This document shows positions 36,905 through 51,203 of a stretch of DNA of 64,000 nucleotides, piece by piece. The stretch is taken from contig CM053258.1 in the NCBI GenBank assembly GCA_028583405.1, positions 3,347,988-3,411,987 of the forward strand, given 5' to 3'. The translations under genes and the position numbers were made by a program. This DNA is from Pogonophryne albipinna (Eukaryota > Chordata > Actinopteri > Perciformes > Artedidraconidae). The notes under the pieces are model-generated. The model did no database searches and had not been told where the DNA came from. It worked only from the letters and a program-made list of their open reading frames with translations. Within the stretch, counting starts at the first letter, position 1; every line of letters starts with the position of its first letter.

Positions 36905-39111
36905 AGAAATACAACATAGTTAATTGAACATTTTAGTGATGTTTTAGTTCAATAACTGGGATGCACTTAGGCTCAGATTTTTCCGCAATGGCCCAGAGTT
37001 TGAATCCGACTCACGGTTGATTTTTTTGTCACTTTCTTGCTGTTTTATTGAACAAAACTAAAAGAAATAGCAACAAATATGTCTTCATAAACGTATCACC
37101 ACTGTTGTATGAAAGACTGGCATCGCCTCCTTAGATTGTATTATCCGTTTGTGCTTTTTTTTGGTGTTTCTTCACAATTCAAACCAACTGGATGAGTCTT
37201 GGCCCTCCCACTTTGTCTGAATTAGCTTCACTGCTCAACCTGAAAGCCAAGGAGCGAGGAGGACGATCTGCATACGGCGATGTTCGTAAAACACGTTAAA
37301 CAGAAACATGCAGGATGCACCCGGCTGACGCAATCAAAAGAAACCTGCTTTTCTGACTTTGTTATAATAATACATGCACTTTTCCTAATGCTCAAAGACG
37401 CTTACATAAAATCAGAACAAAGAAAATAAAAAAACATCAGTCCTCATCCAAGTGCGGAGTAAAATGGGGGTTGTTGTTCAGAGTTTGAAAGCTATGAATA
37501 AGTAAGTTTTGAGTGTTATGATAGTTTCCGTTCGACAAACACAGTGAAGAAGTTGGAAGAATCACTGGGTGATGCAACGTTTGTTCTCCAGGCAGCCATA
37601 TGGACTTCATTACCATTGAAATACACTGCTATCTCTTAGTTAGATTACTCAACCACTGTAACATAATCTGTGATAATTGTGCAATATATACTTTTATTTT
37701 CACTACTGTTATCTGGCTGCTATCACACTACTTCTACATGCTACACTTATTTTAATTAAACGAAATACTGTTACGGTACTTATCGTTGTCCACCGTGATG
37801 GTTACCTTTTGTAAATGTGTGTAATTTCTATCTCTTATATTTAATGCAAGCCTCTTACTTAAAGGTCCCATATCATGCTTTTCCGGTTATAACCCGTCCC
37901 CTTGTGTGTTATGAAGGTTTGTCTGCATGTAAACGGTCTGCAGAGTCACAAACCCTCAAAGTGCACCCTGTAGGGAGTAGAACTCTAACACAGAGAAGAC
38001 CTGTCTGTCCTGCCCCAGAACGCCTCATTGGGGATTTCTCATTTTCCATTTGTTTATTCCAGGAACCAAAATGGACCAATCCGCGGAGCTCCTCACACAC
38101 CAGGAGGGGTGGGGACCTTTAGCGTACATTTTCAACTAACAGGGAGTCCTCTGGTTGGTAATAGACGAGTTGGGATCGCGGAGAAATGCTCTCCGCTGAC
38201 CCATGCTCACAGCGTTAGCCACACTTACTGTTTTTACTTCGGCTGTGAGTGTTTGTGTGCTCAGGATGAGTTTCGCGCTGTCCCGGAAATCACACGAGTA
38301 AGCCAGCTCACTGAGCAGCGAGCCTCGCAACGTCCCGACCAATCAGAGCACACTGGGCTCACAGGGGGGGGGGCAGGAGCTCCAACAAGCCGTGTAGGAC
38401 AGAGAGTGAATACACAGACTATACAGAGATGCTGTGAGAAACCAATGTGAGTTTGGAACATCGAACAATGTGAATCTGTTCTAGTCGACCTCAACAATGG
38501 AATTATGATCAGTAGAAATGACCATGACCATGATTCTGAAAATAAGACACTGGCGCTCAGCAAAAAAAGCCCTAACACTGCAATCACTCCCATGTTTATG
38601 TAAGTGTGTTAGCTCCAAAATGATTAAACAGGATTAAAAAAATAAGTCTTCTTCTTCTGAACATAAAATAGTCTGATTTCTGTCCTCGAACACATCGCTG
38701 CTGCTCGTCTGACATTCTGATCAAAACTTCAGGAACATGGAGTACATTGCGTCCATCTCCCCCCTTGTTCTTCGTCTCCACGTTTCTCTCCCTTCTCACC
38801 TCCTTCCTCCTCACATGTCCTCACTTCCTCCCTCGTCTGACCTCCTTCTCCCCTCATCCCTTGTTCTCTCATTAATTTGTACCTGCACGTCTTCCCTTCC
38901 TCCTCTCCTCCAGTGTGAAGTGGATGCTGTTTGTTTGAAGTCAGTGTTATTGAGCTCAGGTCTGGAGAGAGCGCTGCTACGTCAATAATACACACACACA
39001 CACAGCTTGGTCCTCAATTAGGGGTGTGTATAGATCTCTCCCTGTAGCAGTGGTGCTTGTTTGGTTTCTACATTGTTTTCTGTTCCAGCTCATACATCTC
39101 TGTCTATGACA
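36905..39111. other. Non-coding sequence and TTAA-type MITE fragment (copy B)
   Basis: Collinear with 2705-4906. The MITE fragment begins TTAAAGGTCCCATATCATGC at 37859. A few indels, such as an inserted GAAACCAAT piece near 38438, shift small reading frames relative to copy A, which supports lack of coding constraint. Confidence 0.5.
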
Positions 39112-39356
<245 letters not shown>

Positions 39357-39644
39357 TTTTGGGAACTCTCTCTGCCCAAAAAAGGTCTGACTTTGCCTGA
39401 ACTAAAAGCAGGTGACTTCTGTTTAGACTATACATTGGCTAATAATATGTAATTAAAAAAACACATCAACAAACGGAGCAGATATACTTCTAATGGGCTA
39501 ATTTTAAACTTGAATCATGTGGGAGGAACAATTAGGGAGATGAAAACCAACAGGGAAGGAAATTCAAAGTGTTGTCAATCATTGGATGTATATTTTGTCA
39601 TCTGTCTCATGTATATTGTGCTTTTTATATTTTTTAACGAGGAC

Positions 39645-42600
39645 ATATTATGGTCATTTTCAGGTGTATATCAGTATGTAGTGTCTCTACTTTAAAGAGT
39701 CCTCTCCTGCTGATGTTCAGGTGTATATCAGTATGTAGTGTCTCTACTTTAAAGAGTCCTCTCCTGCTGATGTTCAGGTGTATATCAGTATGTAGTGTCT
39801 CTACTTTAAAGAGTCCTCTCCTGCTGATGTTCAGGTGTATATCAGTATGTAGTGTCTCTACTTTAAAGAGTCCTCTCCTGCTGATGTTCAGGTGTATATC
39901 AGTATGTAGTGTCTCTACTTTAAAGAGTCCTCTCCTGCTGATGTTCAGGTGTATATCAGTATGTAGTGTCTCTACTTTAAAGAGTCCTCTCCTGTTGATG
40001 TTCAGGTGTATATCAGTATGTAGTGTCTCTACTTTAAAGAGTCCTCTCCTGCTGATGTTCAGGTGTATATCAGTATGTAGTGTCTCTACTTTAAAGAGTC
40101 CTCTCCTGCTGATGTTCAGGTGTATATCAGTATGTAGTGTCTCTACTTTAAAGAGTCCTCTCCTGCTGATGTTCAGGTGTATATCAGTATGTAGTGTCTC
40201 TACTTTAAAGAGTCCTCTCCTGCTGATGTTCAGGTGTATATCAGTATGTAGTGTCTCTACTTTAAAGAGTCCTCTCCTGTTGATGTTCAGGTGTATATCA
40301 GTATGTAGTGTCTCTACTTTAAAGAGTCCTCTCCTGCTGATGTTCAGGTGTATATCAGTATGTAGTGTCTCTACTTTAAAGAGTCCTCTCCTGCTGATGT
40401 TCAGGTGTATATCAGTATGTAGTGTCTCTACTTTAAAGAGTCCTCTCCTGCTGATGTTCAGGTGTATATCAGTATGTAGTGTCTCTACTTTAAAGAGTCC
40501 TCTCCTGTTGATGTTCAGGTGTATATCAGTATGTAGTGTCTCTACTTTAAAGAGTCCTCTCCTGCTGATGTTCAGGTGTATATCAGTATGTAGTGTCTCT
40601 ACTTTAAAGAGTCCTCTCCTGCTGATGTTCAGGTGTATATTAGTATTTAGTGTCTCTACTTTAAAGAGTCCTCTCCTGCTGATGTTCAGGTGTATATCAG
40701 TATGTAGTGTCTCTAATTTAAAGAGTCCTCTCCTGCTGATGTTCAGGTGTATATCAGTATGTAGTGTCTCTACTTTAAAGAGTCCTCTCCTGCTGATGTT
40801 CAGGTGTATATCAGTATTTAGTGTCTCTACTTTAAAGAGTCCTCTCCTGCTGATGTTCAGGTGTATATCAGTATGTAGTGTCTCTACTTTAAAGAGTCCT
40901 CTCCTGCTGATGTTCAGGTGTATATCAGTATGTAGTGTCTCTACTTTAAAGAGTCCTCTCCTGCTGATGTTCAGGTGTATATTAGTATTTAGTGTCTCTA
41001 CTTTAAAGAGTCCTCTCCTGCTGATGTTCAGGTGTATATCAGTATGTAGTGTCTCTACTTTAAAGAGTTCTCTCCTGCTGATGTTCAGGTGTATATCAGT
41101 ATGTAGTGTCTCTACTTTAAAGAGTCCTCTCCTGCTGATGTTCAGGTGTATATCAGTATGTAGTGTCTCTACTTTATAGAGTCCTCTCCTGCTGATGTTC
41201 AGGTGTATATCAGTATGTAGTGTCTCTACTTTAAAGAGTCCTCTCCTGCTGATGTTCAGGTGTATATTAGTATTTAGTGTCTCTACTTTAAAGAGTCCTC
41301 TCCTGCTGATGTTCAGGTGTATATCAGTATGTAGTGTCTCTACTTTAAAGAGTTCTCTCCTGCTGATGTTCAGGTGTATATCAGTATGTAGTGTCTCTAC
41401 TTTAAAGAGTCCTCTCCTGCTGATGTTCAGGTGTATATCAGTATGTAGTGTCTCTACTTTAAAGAGTCCTCTCCTGCTGATGTTCAGGTGTATATCAGTA
41501 TGTAGTGTCTCTACTTTAAAGAGTCCTCTCCTGCTGATGTTCAGGTGTATATTAGTATTTAGTGTCTCTACTTTAAAGAGTCCTCTCCTGCTGATGTTCA
41601 GGTGTATATCAGTATGTAGTGTCTCTACTTTAAAGAGTCCTCTCCTGCTGATGTTCAGGTGTATATCAGTATGTAGTGTCTCTACTTTAAAGAGTCCTCT
41701 CCTGCTGATGTTCAGGTGTATATTAGTATTTAGTGTCTCTACTTTAAAGAGTCCTCTCCTGCTGATGTTCAGGTGTATATCAGTATTTAGTGTCTCTACT
41801 TTAAAGAGTCCTCTCCTGCTGATGTTCAGGTGTATATCAGTATGTAGTGTCTCTACTTTAAAGAGTCCTCTCCTGCTGATGTTCAGGTGTATATCAGTAT
41901 GTAGTGTCTCTACTTTAAAGAGTCCTCTCCTGCTGATGTTCAGGTGTATATCAGTATGTACTGTCTCTACTTTAAAGAGTCCTCTCCTGCTGATGTTCAG
42001 GTGTATATTAGTATTTAGTGTCTCTACTTTAAAGAGTCCTCTCCTGCTGATGTTCAGGTGTATATCAGTATGTAGTGTCTCTACTTTAAAGAGTCCTCTC
42101 CTGCTGATGTTCAGGTGTATATTAGTATTTAGTGTCTCTACTTTAAAGAGTCCTCTCCTGCTGATGTTCAGGTGTATATCAGTATGTAGTGTCTCTACTT
42201 TAAAGAGTCCTCTCCTGCTGATGTTCAGGTGTATATCAGTATGTAGTGTCTCTACTTTAAAGAGTCCTCTCCTGCTGATGTTCAGGTGTATATTAGTATT
42301 TAGTGTCTCTACTTTAAAGAGTCCTCTCCTGCTGATGTTCAGGTGTATATCAGTATTTAGTGTCTCTACTTTAAAGAGTCCTCTCCTGCTGATGTTCAGG
42401 TGTATATCAGTATGTAGTGTCTCTACTTTAAAGAGTCCTCTCCTGCTGATGTTCAGGTGTATATCAGTATGTAGTGTCTCTACTTTAAAGAGTCCTCTCC
42501 TGCTGATGTTCAGGTGTATATCAGTATGTAGTGTCTCTACTTTAAAGAGTCCTCTCCTGCTGATGTTCAGGTGTATATTAGTATTTAGTGTCTCTACTTT

Positions 42601-43274
42601 AAAGAGTCCTCTCCTGCTGATGTTCAGGTGTATATCAGTATGTAGTGTCTCTACTTTAAAGAGTCCTCTCCTGCTGATGTTCAGGTGTATATCAGTATGT
42701 AGTGTCTCTACTTTAAAGAGTCCTCTCCTGCTGATGTTCAGGTGTATATCAGTATGTAGTGTCTCTACTTTAAAGAGTCCTCTCCTGCTGATGTTCAGGT
42801 GTATATCAGTATGTAGTGTCTCTACTTTAAAGAGTCCTCTCCTGCTGATGTTCAGGTGTATATCAGTATGTAGTGTCTCTACATGTCTCCATGCTCTATT
42901 GTTCAAAAAGCTCTTTATCTTTCTCATACTGCCTGTGCTGCAGCACCTCTTTTCACCCTCTGTCTGAAACCAGAGCCCAGTCTGCTCTGATTGGTTAGTT
43001 TGCCTGCTCTGTTGTGATTGGTCAACCGCTTAGAGATGTCCCGCCCCTTGGCCTATCACATATGTGTTGGAGCGCTAGCCAATAGACGCGCAAGTGTTAC
43101 AGTGAAGTTAACAAAGGAGTCCAATGGTGGTGTTTCAGGCTGGAGGGTGGAGTGTGTTGGAGAGAAGCTCCTCTCTCATTTTAGCCTTTCCAGACCATTT
43201 ACATGCACTAAAACCTATCGAGCAGACGACAAGGAAGGGAAACCCCCCCCCAAAAAATCATAATATGGTGTGTT
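39645..43274. mobile_element. MITE-like element hosting 57-bp array locus 1 (copy B)
   Basis: The left end GGACATATTATGGTCATTTT is near 39641-39660 and the right end ATCATAATATGGTGTG near 43258-43273. Here the first array unit reads TTCAGGTGTATATC, whereas copy A keeps TTCAGGTTCATATC at that point, so the B edge unit has been homogenised. Confidence 0.6.
39661..42882 (+). repeat. 57-bp minisatellite, locus 1, copy B (~56 units, 570-bp and 285-bp higher-order repeats)
   Basis: A variant unit reading TATTAGTATTTAG occurs with TTAGTATTT at 40640, 40982, 41267, 41552, 41723, 42008, 42122, 42293 and 42578. The set 41552, 41723, 42008 recurs 570 bp later at 42122, 42293, 42578, a ten-unit block. 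Earlier, 40982, 41267 and 41552 are spaced 285 bp (five units), and the AGTTCTCTCC variant at ~41066 and ~41351 shares that spacing. The variant is absent from copy A. The 1097-codon minus-strand frame is a by-product of the 57-bp period. Confidence 0.97.
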
Positions 43275-44008
43275 TTCTCGTCAGATTCCCTCAATGCACA
43301 AAGATACAGATCTGACACCGTACAAATCAAAGGTAAAGGAATCACAGCGCGCCTAGCAATAGATATACTTACTGAAACCTGTTGGTAACTTACAAATGAT
43401 ATATCGCTTGTATATAGACTCTTATGGCACTACTTCTATTCTATTTTATTGTATTTACTTGCACTATTTTATCTGTTTTATTGTGTTGCACTGTGGCAGG
43501 AACCTGTGACCTAAGATTTTCACTTCGACACTGTAGCTATGTACAAATTACAATAAAAGCCTTGAATGTTGAATTGTAACTCCTACTTACTTAATAGGAA
43601 TATCTAATCAGCAAATCTCAAACCAAGCTGTCACGTCTTGATTTGAGACAATAATACCCACACACTGTTTCTCCTGTTTCACATTTTAAATGCAGAAATG
43701 ATGAATAGAAAATCAATCATGCAATCGTTCGACGCAGCCTTATTTCCATGTTAATCATTCCACCTCTGCACGTCTCCAATCCAGAGACACGGGCACAGGA
43801 AATTACAAAGATTGACAAAATGCCTCTGCTGCTATCGTCTCATCTGATGCGCAAAATTGCAAACTATGTTGCTGATTTTTTTTATTTGTTCCGCTCTGAT
43901 TTGGCTCACGGTTCCTGAGATGTTGTGTAAATCAAACGTGCCGAAGGAACGCTAAGCAGGGAATTATCACCGTGAAAAACACGCTAGTGCAAGTACAGAC
44001 ACAGATAG

Positions 44009-44009
<1 letters not shown>
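43275..44009. other. Non-coding sequence
   Basis: Matches 7675-8383, with a few added bases near 43369-43400. LINE-like tail at ~43418-43575. Confidence 0.4.

Positions 44010-44097
<88 letters not shown>
44010..44097. repeat. (CA)n microsatellite
   Basis: Pure CA tract. A TG tract at 44193-44228 follows, as in copy A. Confidence 0.97.
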
Positions 44098-44099
<2 letters not shown>

Positions 44100-44195
44100 T
44101 ATCTCAAAGCACAGACACAGAGGGTGCAATGAATCATGGGTAAACACGGACATGAGAGGACCTGGTCTGACAGCTGTTTGGTGGTATGTAGCGTG

Positions 44196-44228
<33 letters not shown>

Positions 44229-44691
44229 TATCTGTACAGGGTGGGTCAGGGGTTGAAAGTAGAATACACTTGTCTTCCTCCTTGCACATATATAGTACAT
44301 GTATATATGTATATTTAAATTCAGCAACTCAGTATCGTATCTTCTTATATTGTTTTGTAGCTTATAGTATCTTCTTATATCTTATCGTATCTTCTTATAT
44401 CTTATCCCATCCTAACCGGTGATCAGGGACTGGATATATATCTATTTATATAACTGTATACCTATGAAGCTGAAGAGACAATGCATTGAATGTGTTCTAC
44501 GTCCAAGCCGTGACCTCTGACCTCTCTGTGTGGAGGCGGCAGAGTCTCTCGAATATTCATGGGAATGAGTGAGCGAGGCGGAGAGAGAGAGAGAGAGTAT
44601 GTTTGTAGGTGTTAACGTCTGAAATTCTCCTGGAATTTAAATTTCTTCGCAGCTTTGCAAGGATTTCTGTCGCTTTTCAACCGAGCTCAGA

Positions 44692-44877
<186 letters not shown>

Positions 44878-45825
44878 ATGCATATGTATGAGGCGACATA
44901 TGGGGTAAACGTTACCTTGTACAGATGCATATTTTACCCTTCACATTCGCACGCCTTAGAATGAAAACTGATGGAGGAAATACAAACTAAAATACTGTGA
45001 TAGACACTTTTTGTATCCCTGAAATACTTTTATAAACTACGGAAATGTTGCTTTAAACTACTTATTTATATGTAATAGTCAGAATTCACAGAAATTATGA
45101 CATATATTTGGTGACGATTAATCACACACACATCATATCTCAAATGATCAATTGATCGATTAATCGATTTTAAATCGAAATCGCGATTTTAAATGATGCG
45201 ATTATCAAATCGCAAAGCCTGCGATTTTTTTTAACACTTTTTTTTTTTTTACAATTTTGTTGTTGTTGTTCTTGTGTGTCAGTCATCCACACCAATCAGA
45301 AGTGCTGTGCTCCACATGTATCAGCCATTGTTAACCAATCAGAAGTGGCCCATGATAGAAGGTGATAGACAGATTGATCCAATCACCTGCCAAGTATTTT
45401 TGAAAGTGCCTGCCCTTTCCAAATGGCTTCCAATGGAGCTTTAGATGGTTTGGTGAACCATCTGAGTCAGGTTAGTAAAGCTCCATCACATGTTTCTATT
45501 ACAGGGTGAGTCTGAAACTGAAGCTTGACTTTAAAGCAACCCAACGGAAGTTTCATGTAAGTTTAGTTCTTTCACTCGTAGCTCGGGCTGCTAGAGACTG
45601 GAGCACGTTGATACTAGGTGTGCAACAACTAATCGACTTAATCGATTAAAATCAATGACCAAATTAGTTGCCAACTAATTCGGTCGTCGATTCGTTGGTG
45701 ACGTCATCACGTGTGTTTTACGTGCCGTTAAACTCCAACGTTATCGGTCTTTTTATCGGTACTGGAGACATTTAAAAAATATGTCATATGTATTATTGCT
45801 ACATAAACATTATATCGCAGTCTAA

Positions 45826-46591
45826 CCCCTAGTTTCCACCGGGTACGTCTGCGCCACGTTACAGCTGCGCCGCGGCGGTCGTAAGGATCGCGGCCACTCT
45901 AGTCAATGGGTGCTATTCCACCACACGCGCCGCGTTACGGCCCAGAAGCGTCCCAGAAGCGGCTCAGCACAGCGCTTCTCTAAAATTAGGATGAATCCTA
46001 TTTTTGCCGCGGCGCAGCCGTAACGTAAGGTCGGGCAGGCAGTCCCCCCTCGCAGGAAGTGGAAAGGTGAGCATCCGGGCCAGGCCCATCCCCCACATAT
46101 ACTAATTTAGCAGACCCCCCTCCTTCATCACAACACCTCCACTACGATACGCACAATGGACGACGAGGTTTTCATCATGGAAGTGGAAAAACACACTATT
46201 TGATATGATGTAACCAATGCTTACTACAAGGACAACATCAGAAAGGACAAGGCCTGGTTTTTAGTCGCTGCAGTTTGTGGAGTGGAAGGTAACAACTACA
46301 TATTAATGTTTTAAAGTTAATTAATACTTGTAGGTACAGTACAGAGCCATTCAATAAACACCATTTAAACAGACACAAAAATAAAACATTTAACTACGTA
46401 GCCTACTTACTTTCTTGTAGAAGTACAAATGTCCAGGATGCCCGAATCAATAACAAAACTGCGAGCCTGCACGCACGACGCTACGCTTCTGAAACGCTTC
46501 TGGGACGCGTCCGGTGGGTTATGGCGCTAGAGGAGGTCGGACCAAAACCGCGGCGCAGCGCGGCGCAGACGGACCCGGTGGAAACTGGGGC
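45826..46591 (+). mobile_element. PIF/Harbinger-type element nested in the hAT element (copy B)
   Basis: Same long inverted ends as 10189-10953 with TAA and TTA flanks. Two substitutions in the left end (GGGTACGTCTGCGCCACG) weaken pairing compared with copy A. Confidence 0.7.
46156..46288 (+). pseudogene. MADF-domain exon remnant with nonsense codon (copy B)
   Basis: The ATG at 46156 opens the same MDDEVFIMEVEKH reading as in copy A, but codon 16 is TGA (46201-46203) where copy A has TTA. The rest of the exon, including the YYKDN block, KAW and the GT donor at 46289, is otherwise retained. The premature stop falls before the middle of the domain, so no MADF protein can be made. It helps show that this passenger gene is decaying without constraint. 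As in copy A, no second exon was found. Confidence 0.7.
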
Positions 46592-46746
46592 TTAGTTTCA
46601 CCAACTCGTTTATAATATGCAAAAAGACAAAAAAATGCGTCTATGGTGTATTTTCGATCTTTCCAATCCAGACGAGATCTCTCTCTCCCCCGTCTGTGTG
46701 CGAGGGGGCGGGGCAGTTTACACACACGCAGCTGCTACATGCAGCA

Positions 46747-46986
46747 ATGCACGGCGGGGATGGCGGAGAGAAGCGCTCCAAGGTGGGGTTAAACTTTACC
46801 CGTCTCGATGCGGACAATGCTCGTTACCTAAAGTGCAATAACAGTTTATCATGTAAGGGCGGTAACACGAGCAATGTGTCTAAACATTTAGCAAAAGTGC
46901 TCCACATCCAGACGGAGGAATGCACCGGGTTCGACTGTCTTTCTAGTAGCTCTGTAGCCCCGTCCACGAGTAACGGTTCCACGTGA
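46747..46986 (+). pseudogene. hAT transposase BED-finger remnant (copy B)
   Basis: Opens at ATG 46747 (MHGGDGGEKRSKVG) and continues through KCNNSLSCKGGNTSNVSKHL to a stop at 46984-46986, 79 residues. It keeps the lysine of the consensus CKGGNTSN where copy A has glutamate, but has valine where copy A has leucine. So each copy has its own damage on a shared ancestor. The first zinc cysteine is tyrosine in both. No catalytic region follows. Confidence 0.7.
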
Positions 46987-47562
46987 GCAACACACAGAGT
47001 TAACAAAATTATACAAACATGGGTTAATGATTTGAGGTAACTGAGTTATTTATTTTGTTAAAGTTTCAGCTATTCTGTTGACAGTTCTGTCATCACATTA
47101 TTTAATACGATTTGTTAAAACATTGTTGTTTCTTTTTATGTGAAATATTACATACAATTTAAAAATACAAAATACAATGTGTTTAGTTAATTTAATAATA
47201 TATGTATTTTTGAATCAAGTCTTCATCTTTATTGTCTTCATTGCTAGTTTCCACATGCCTAAAACAACCTCAAGCTACATCTAAAAGTTGATGGCTAAAT
47301 AAGAGCGTTTGAGAAATTGTGCAAGGCATACAGTAATAGTCCGAATAGTCGATTAGTCGTTTCATTAATCGATAGATTAATCGATTATCAAATGAGTCGT
47401 TTGTTGCAGCCCTAGTTGATGCGTCCTTCCTAGCCGGAGATATGGCTGCATTTTACAATAAACTTCCGTTGGGTCGCTTAAAAACAAATATCGCAAATCG
47501 AATCGCAATATTTGTCAGAAAAATCTCAATTAGATTCTTTCCCAAAATCGTGCAGCCCTAGA

Positions 47563-48059
<497 letters not shown>

Positions 48060-48247
48060 AGAAATGCAAATAGCCTGTGCACTGTGCATGATTTTTGGAT
48101 GCATTGACGGGAACTAGAGTATGGTTAATGGTGACTTGGCGGCACGGTGGCATGGAATAACTCCAATAACAACACGTCCAGCGCCTGTTGAGTGAGATTA
48201 GGGAAAGAGCTGTGATCAGTGCAGTGATGGAAATGATCCCGCAGTAT

Positions 48248-48282
48248 GTTTGGCATCTGTGTCTGAAACACAGATGCCAAAC
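48248..48282. other. Perfect 15-bp stem hairpin (copy B)
   Basis: Same stem and CTGAA loop as 12649-12683 with no change. Confidence 0.6.
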
Positions 48283-48608
48283 GGCAAGTCATATTCGCTT
48301 TCAAAGTGGGAAATACCCTAAATCTCAGCTTTTACACTTAATTGTCTGATTTCTCACAGTACTGCAAATAGGGTGATGCAGTGATGACGTACTTGTGTAA
48401 GCCAACCCAGAAGTTAGCATCTCCCTGGTTCCTTCTACAAAAAGCTACATGATTTCCCATTAGATTTAGGAAGTAGATCTGTGGCAAACACACGTTGATG
48501 ATACTGGCATGTTTTGTCCAGCAGGAGAATCTCCACATATTAACAATGTTTGGAGTAAAAAGCTAACGTTAGGCTAAAGGAACTACAGTACAAGTTAAAG
48601 AGGCCCTT

Positions 48609-49367
48609 CAGGAGAGGACTCTTTAAAGTAGAGACACTACATACTGATATACACCTGAACATCAGCAGGAGAGGACTCTTTAAAGTAGAGACACTACATA
48701 CTGATATACACCTGAACATCAGCAGGAGAGGACTCTTTAAAGTAGAGACACTACATACTGATATACACCTGAACATCAGCAGGAGAGGACTCTTTAAAGT
48801 AGAGACACTACATACTGATATACACCTGAACATCAGCAGGAGAGGACTCTTTAAAGTAGAGACACTACATACTGATATACACCTGAACATCAGCAGGAGA
48901 GGACTCTTTAAAGTAGAGACACTACATACTGATATACACCTGAACATCAGCAGGAGAGGACTCTTTAAAGTAGAGACACTACATACTGATATACACCTGA
49001 ACATCAGCAGGAGAGGACTCTTTAAAGTAGAGACACTACATACTGATATACACCTGAACATCAGCAGGAGAGGACTCTTTAAAGTAGAGACACTACATAC
49101 TGATATACACCTGAACATCAGCAGGAGAGGACTCTTTAAAGTAGAGACACTACATACTGATATACACCTGAACATCAGCAGGAGAGGACTCTTTAAAGTA
49201 GAGACACTACATACTGATATACACCTGAACATCAGCAGGAGAGGACTCTTTAAAGTAGAGACACTACATACTGATATACACCTGAACATCAGCAGGAGAG
49301 GACTCTTTAAAGTAGAGACACTACATACTGATATACACCTGAACATCAGCAGGAGAGGACTCTTTAA
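48609..49367 (-). repeat. 57-bp minisatellite, locus 2, copy B (~13 units)
   Basis: About 13 almost perfectly identical units. None of the GACCATCAG or 3-bp-deleted variants of copy A appears. The unique flanks on both sides match copy A. Confidence 0.97.
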
Positions 49368-49914
<547 letters not shown>

Positions 49915-50073
49915 GAGGTGCTTAACAAACACTGCAGAGCAAGCAGTATGGAAGCAGAGCAATAATTCACCCTCTGCAAAAAGCCATGAATAAAAACAAA
50001 CTTAAGAGAAGCAACAAAATACAAAATGTGCTCATTCTTCTCTCCTATTTCTCTCTGCCTCCTCCTCACTCTT

Positions 50074-50206
<133 letters not shown>

Positions 50207-50217
50207 CATACCATGTA

Positions 50218-50465
50218 TACATCACTTCAGGGGACATTACATTGACTTACATGCATTTCCTGGAGACTTATCCTAACCTTAACCATAACCAACACATGCC
50301 TAACCCTTAACCTTACCCTAACTCTAACCCTAACCAAGTCTTCACCCTAAAATTAATGATTCCCCTCATGGGGACCTCCAATTTGTCCCCATAAGGGAGG
50401 CGAGTCCCCACACGTGACTGTGTAAACAGATTTAGGTCCCCACAAGGATAGTAATGCTAGGCCAC
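50218..50465. repeat. Interspersed repeat with telomere-like motifs (copy B)
   Basis: Same TAACCC-rich and GGGGACC-rich order as 16185-16423, again between CA tracts. Confidence 0.65.
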
Positions 50466-50531
50466 ACACACACACATACACACACATACACAGGCACACA
50501 GGCACACACACACACACACACAGGCACACAG

Positions 50532-50588
<57 letters not shown>
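50466..50588. repeat. (CA)n microsatellite with CAGGCACA variants
   Basis: The CAGGCACACAGGCACA block is present twice here and once in copy A. Confidence 0.97.
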
Positions 50589-50591
<3 letters not shown>

Positions 50592-50684
50592 TTCCGCTAT
50601 CAAACAACAAACAGGCGAAGTAATAAAAACTAATAACGACAGAGATGTATGCTCTCAATAACACACACACACTTTATTGAATGT

Positions 50685-50689
<5 letters not shown>

Positions 50690-50760
<71 letters not shown>

Positions 50761-50763
50761 TGT

Positions 50764-50825
<62 letters not shown>
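50690..50825. repeat. (TG)n microsatellite
   Basis: Three TATG breaks, at ~50719, ~50753 and ~50767. Confidence 0.97.
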
Positions 50826-50826
<1 letters not shown>

Positions 50827-50923
50827 GGTAAGAGGTGTGTGCAGAGTTTGTGTTGGAGCGTTCAATCTAATCCCCTTCTTTATTGGCCTCGAGCAGCAGG
50901 GCCAGTCGGGAAATACAAAATCA

Positions 50924-50937
50924 TGTGTGTGTGAGTG

Positions 50938-50989
<52 letters not shown>
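50924..50989. repeat. (TG)n microsatellite
   Basis: Same early breaks as copy A. Confidence 0.96.
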
Positions 50990-50991
<2 letters not shown>

Positions 50992-51171
50992 TGTCTTTGT
51001 TGCATGCTCAAGAATGAAAGATTTGAGTTTTCAGAGGGGAGTTGAGCAGGAGGTGGAGGAAGACGAAGATAGGCGAGCGCTGGTTTAAATCCTCCCGGTA
51101 ATATTGCTTTCTTCACTCTCTTGGCGGAGAGATGAACTGCTAATGGAGAGGATGTGTCTGCTATTATCTTC

Positions 51172-51203
<32 letters not shown>

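Larger units (their letters stand above)
45615..47414 (+). mobile_element. hAT element, internally deleted (copy B)
   Basis: Same ends as 9978-11776. The left flank keeps GTTGATAC, while the right flank reads GTTGATGC (47415-47422), a mutation in the target duplication after insertion. Confidence 0.87.
45120..47562. mobile_element. Outer hAT-like MITE hosting the nested elements (copy B)
   Basis: Same organisation as 9480-11922, ending CGTGCAGCCCTA near 47562. Its presence in both copies places the whole nest before the A/B split. Confidence 0.6.
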
